Part shown: piece after piece, positions 63,660 to 64,000 of the stretch
How the letters are laid out: each line of letters starts with the position of its first letter
Numbering within the stretch: position 1 is the first letter of the stretch
From: Branchiostoma floridae
Lineage: Eukaryota > Chordata > Leptocardii > Amphioxiformes > Branchiostomatidae
Assembly: GCF_000003815.2 (NCBI RefSeq)
Contig: NC_049988.1
Location: 15,824,232 to 15,888,231 of the forward strand
Direction of reading: 5' to 3'
Length of the DNA stretch: 64,000 nucleotides
Program-made: the position numbers and the translations under genes
The notes under the pieces: model-generated
What the model saw: the letters and a program-made list of their open reading frames with translations, nothing else
Told to the model about the DNA's origin: nothing
Databases searched by the model: none

Positions 63660-64000
63660 CTACAGTAAAGAAAAGTACTTGTTAGAAACTGATAGCAATA
63701 ATTTCTAAATACATTTTGATGAAATTATCATCATTTACTTAAGAAACACACTCTTAAAATATACACAAGACTCAGATATCAGACATCAAATTGTAAGATG
63801 CTGGCAAAATTCAAACATTCTAACATCTAACACAAACATGTTGATCCAAGACAATGTGGCATTAAAGATCTCTTTAAACTTTCGAAAAGTAGCCAGTTTA
63901 GATGCATTGCAATCAATACCGTCTATATGCTCTTATCTTCAAAGCAACAAACACAAGTTAACTAATCTTCATCGACATCAAAAATACTTGGATGACATTT
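63660..64000 (-). other. Start of the intron upstream of w1
   Basis: No exon was recognised. The exons for the signal peptide and first propeller blade must lie beyond the window. Confidence 0.6.

Overview
This window is animal (metazoan) nuclear DNA. Its coding sequence is split into short exons with GT-AG introns, and the long AT-rich introns are full of small palindromic and terminal-inverted-repeat elements. The gene content, the abundance of ACATGTAC-type motifs and the repeat style suggest a lancelet (Branchiostoma). That assignment is inference, not proof. There is no CRISPR array, bacterial operon or rRNA gene.

Two convergent genes were found. (1) On the + strand, positions 11-2308 hold the 3' part of METTL5, the 18S rRNA N6-adenosine methyltransferase. 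Five clear exons and one probable partial exon are visible; the catalytic NPPF motif is at 1192-1203 and the stop at 2306-2308. (2) On the - strand, positions 63659 down to 5475 hold almost an entire integrin alpha gene of the RGD-binding (alphaV/alpha5/alpha8/alphaIIb, insect PS2) group. It has 26 exon positions (w1-w26, my numbering in transcription order), all with consistent phases. They give about 943 residues plus stop, covering beta-propeller blade 2 onward, thigh, genu, calf-1, calf-2, a furin-type cleavage site, the transmembrane helix and the GFFKR tail. The signal peptide and first blade lie beyond position 64000. The two genes meet tail to tail around 3.0-5.4 kb.

The most interesting signal is in the integrin. 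Two homologous exons, w2a (62927-63009) and w2b (61961-62025), encode alternative versions of the cysteine-bounded loop between propeller blades 2 and 3. In vertebrate alphaV and alpha5 this loop helps form the ligand pocket. Both exons run from phase 1 to phase 0, so including both or neither breaks the frame; exactly one must be used. Other oddities are a 14-codon phase-0 exon (w22) with an internal 15-bp duplication, and partial copies of the 3' halves of exons w14 and w15 lying just downstream of their parents.

The rest is intron. It contains at least ten families of non-autonomous inverted-repeat elements, including a 743-bp PIF/Harbinger-like element with TAA duplications, a 137-bp element with a 9-bp target duplication, a three-copy 290-bp family and a 1.06-kb modular element. 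It also contains tRNA-derived SINE-like pieces, microsatellites, local tandem duplications, several CpG-bearing low-repeat stretches that are candidate enhancers, and two assembly gaps (9503-9602 and 33628-34549).
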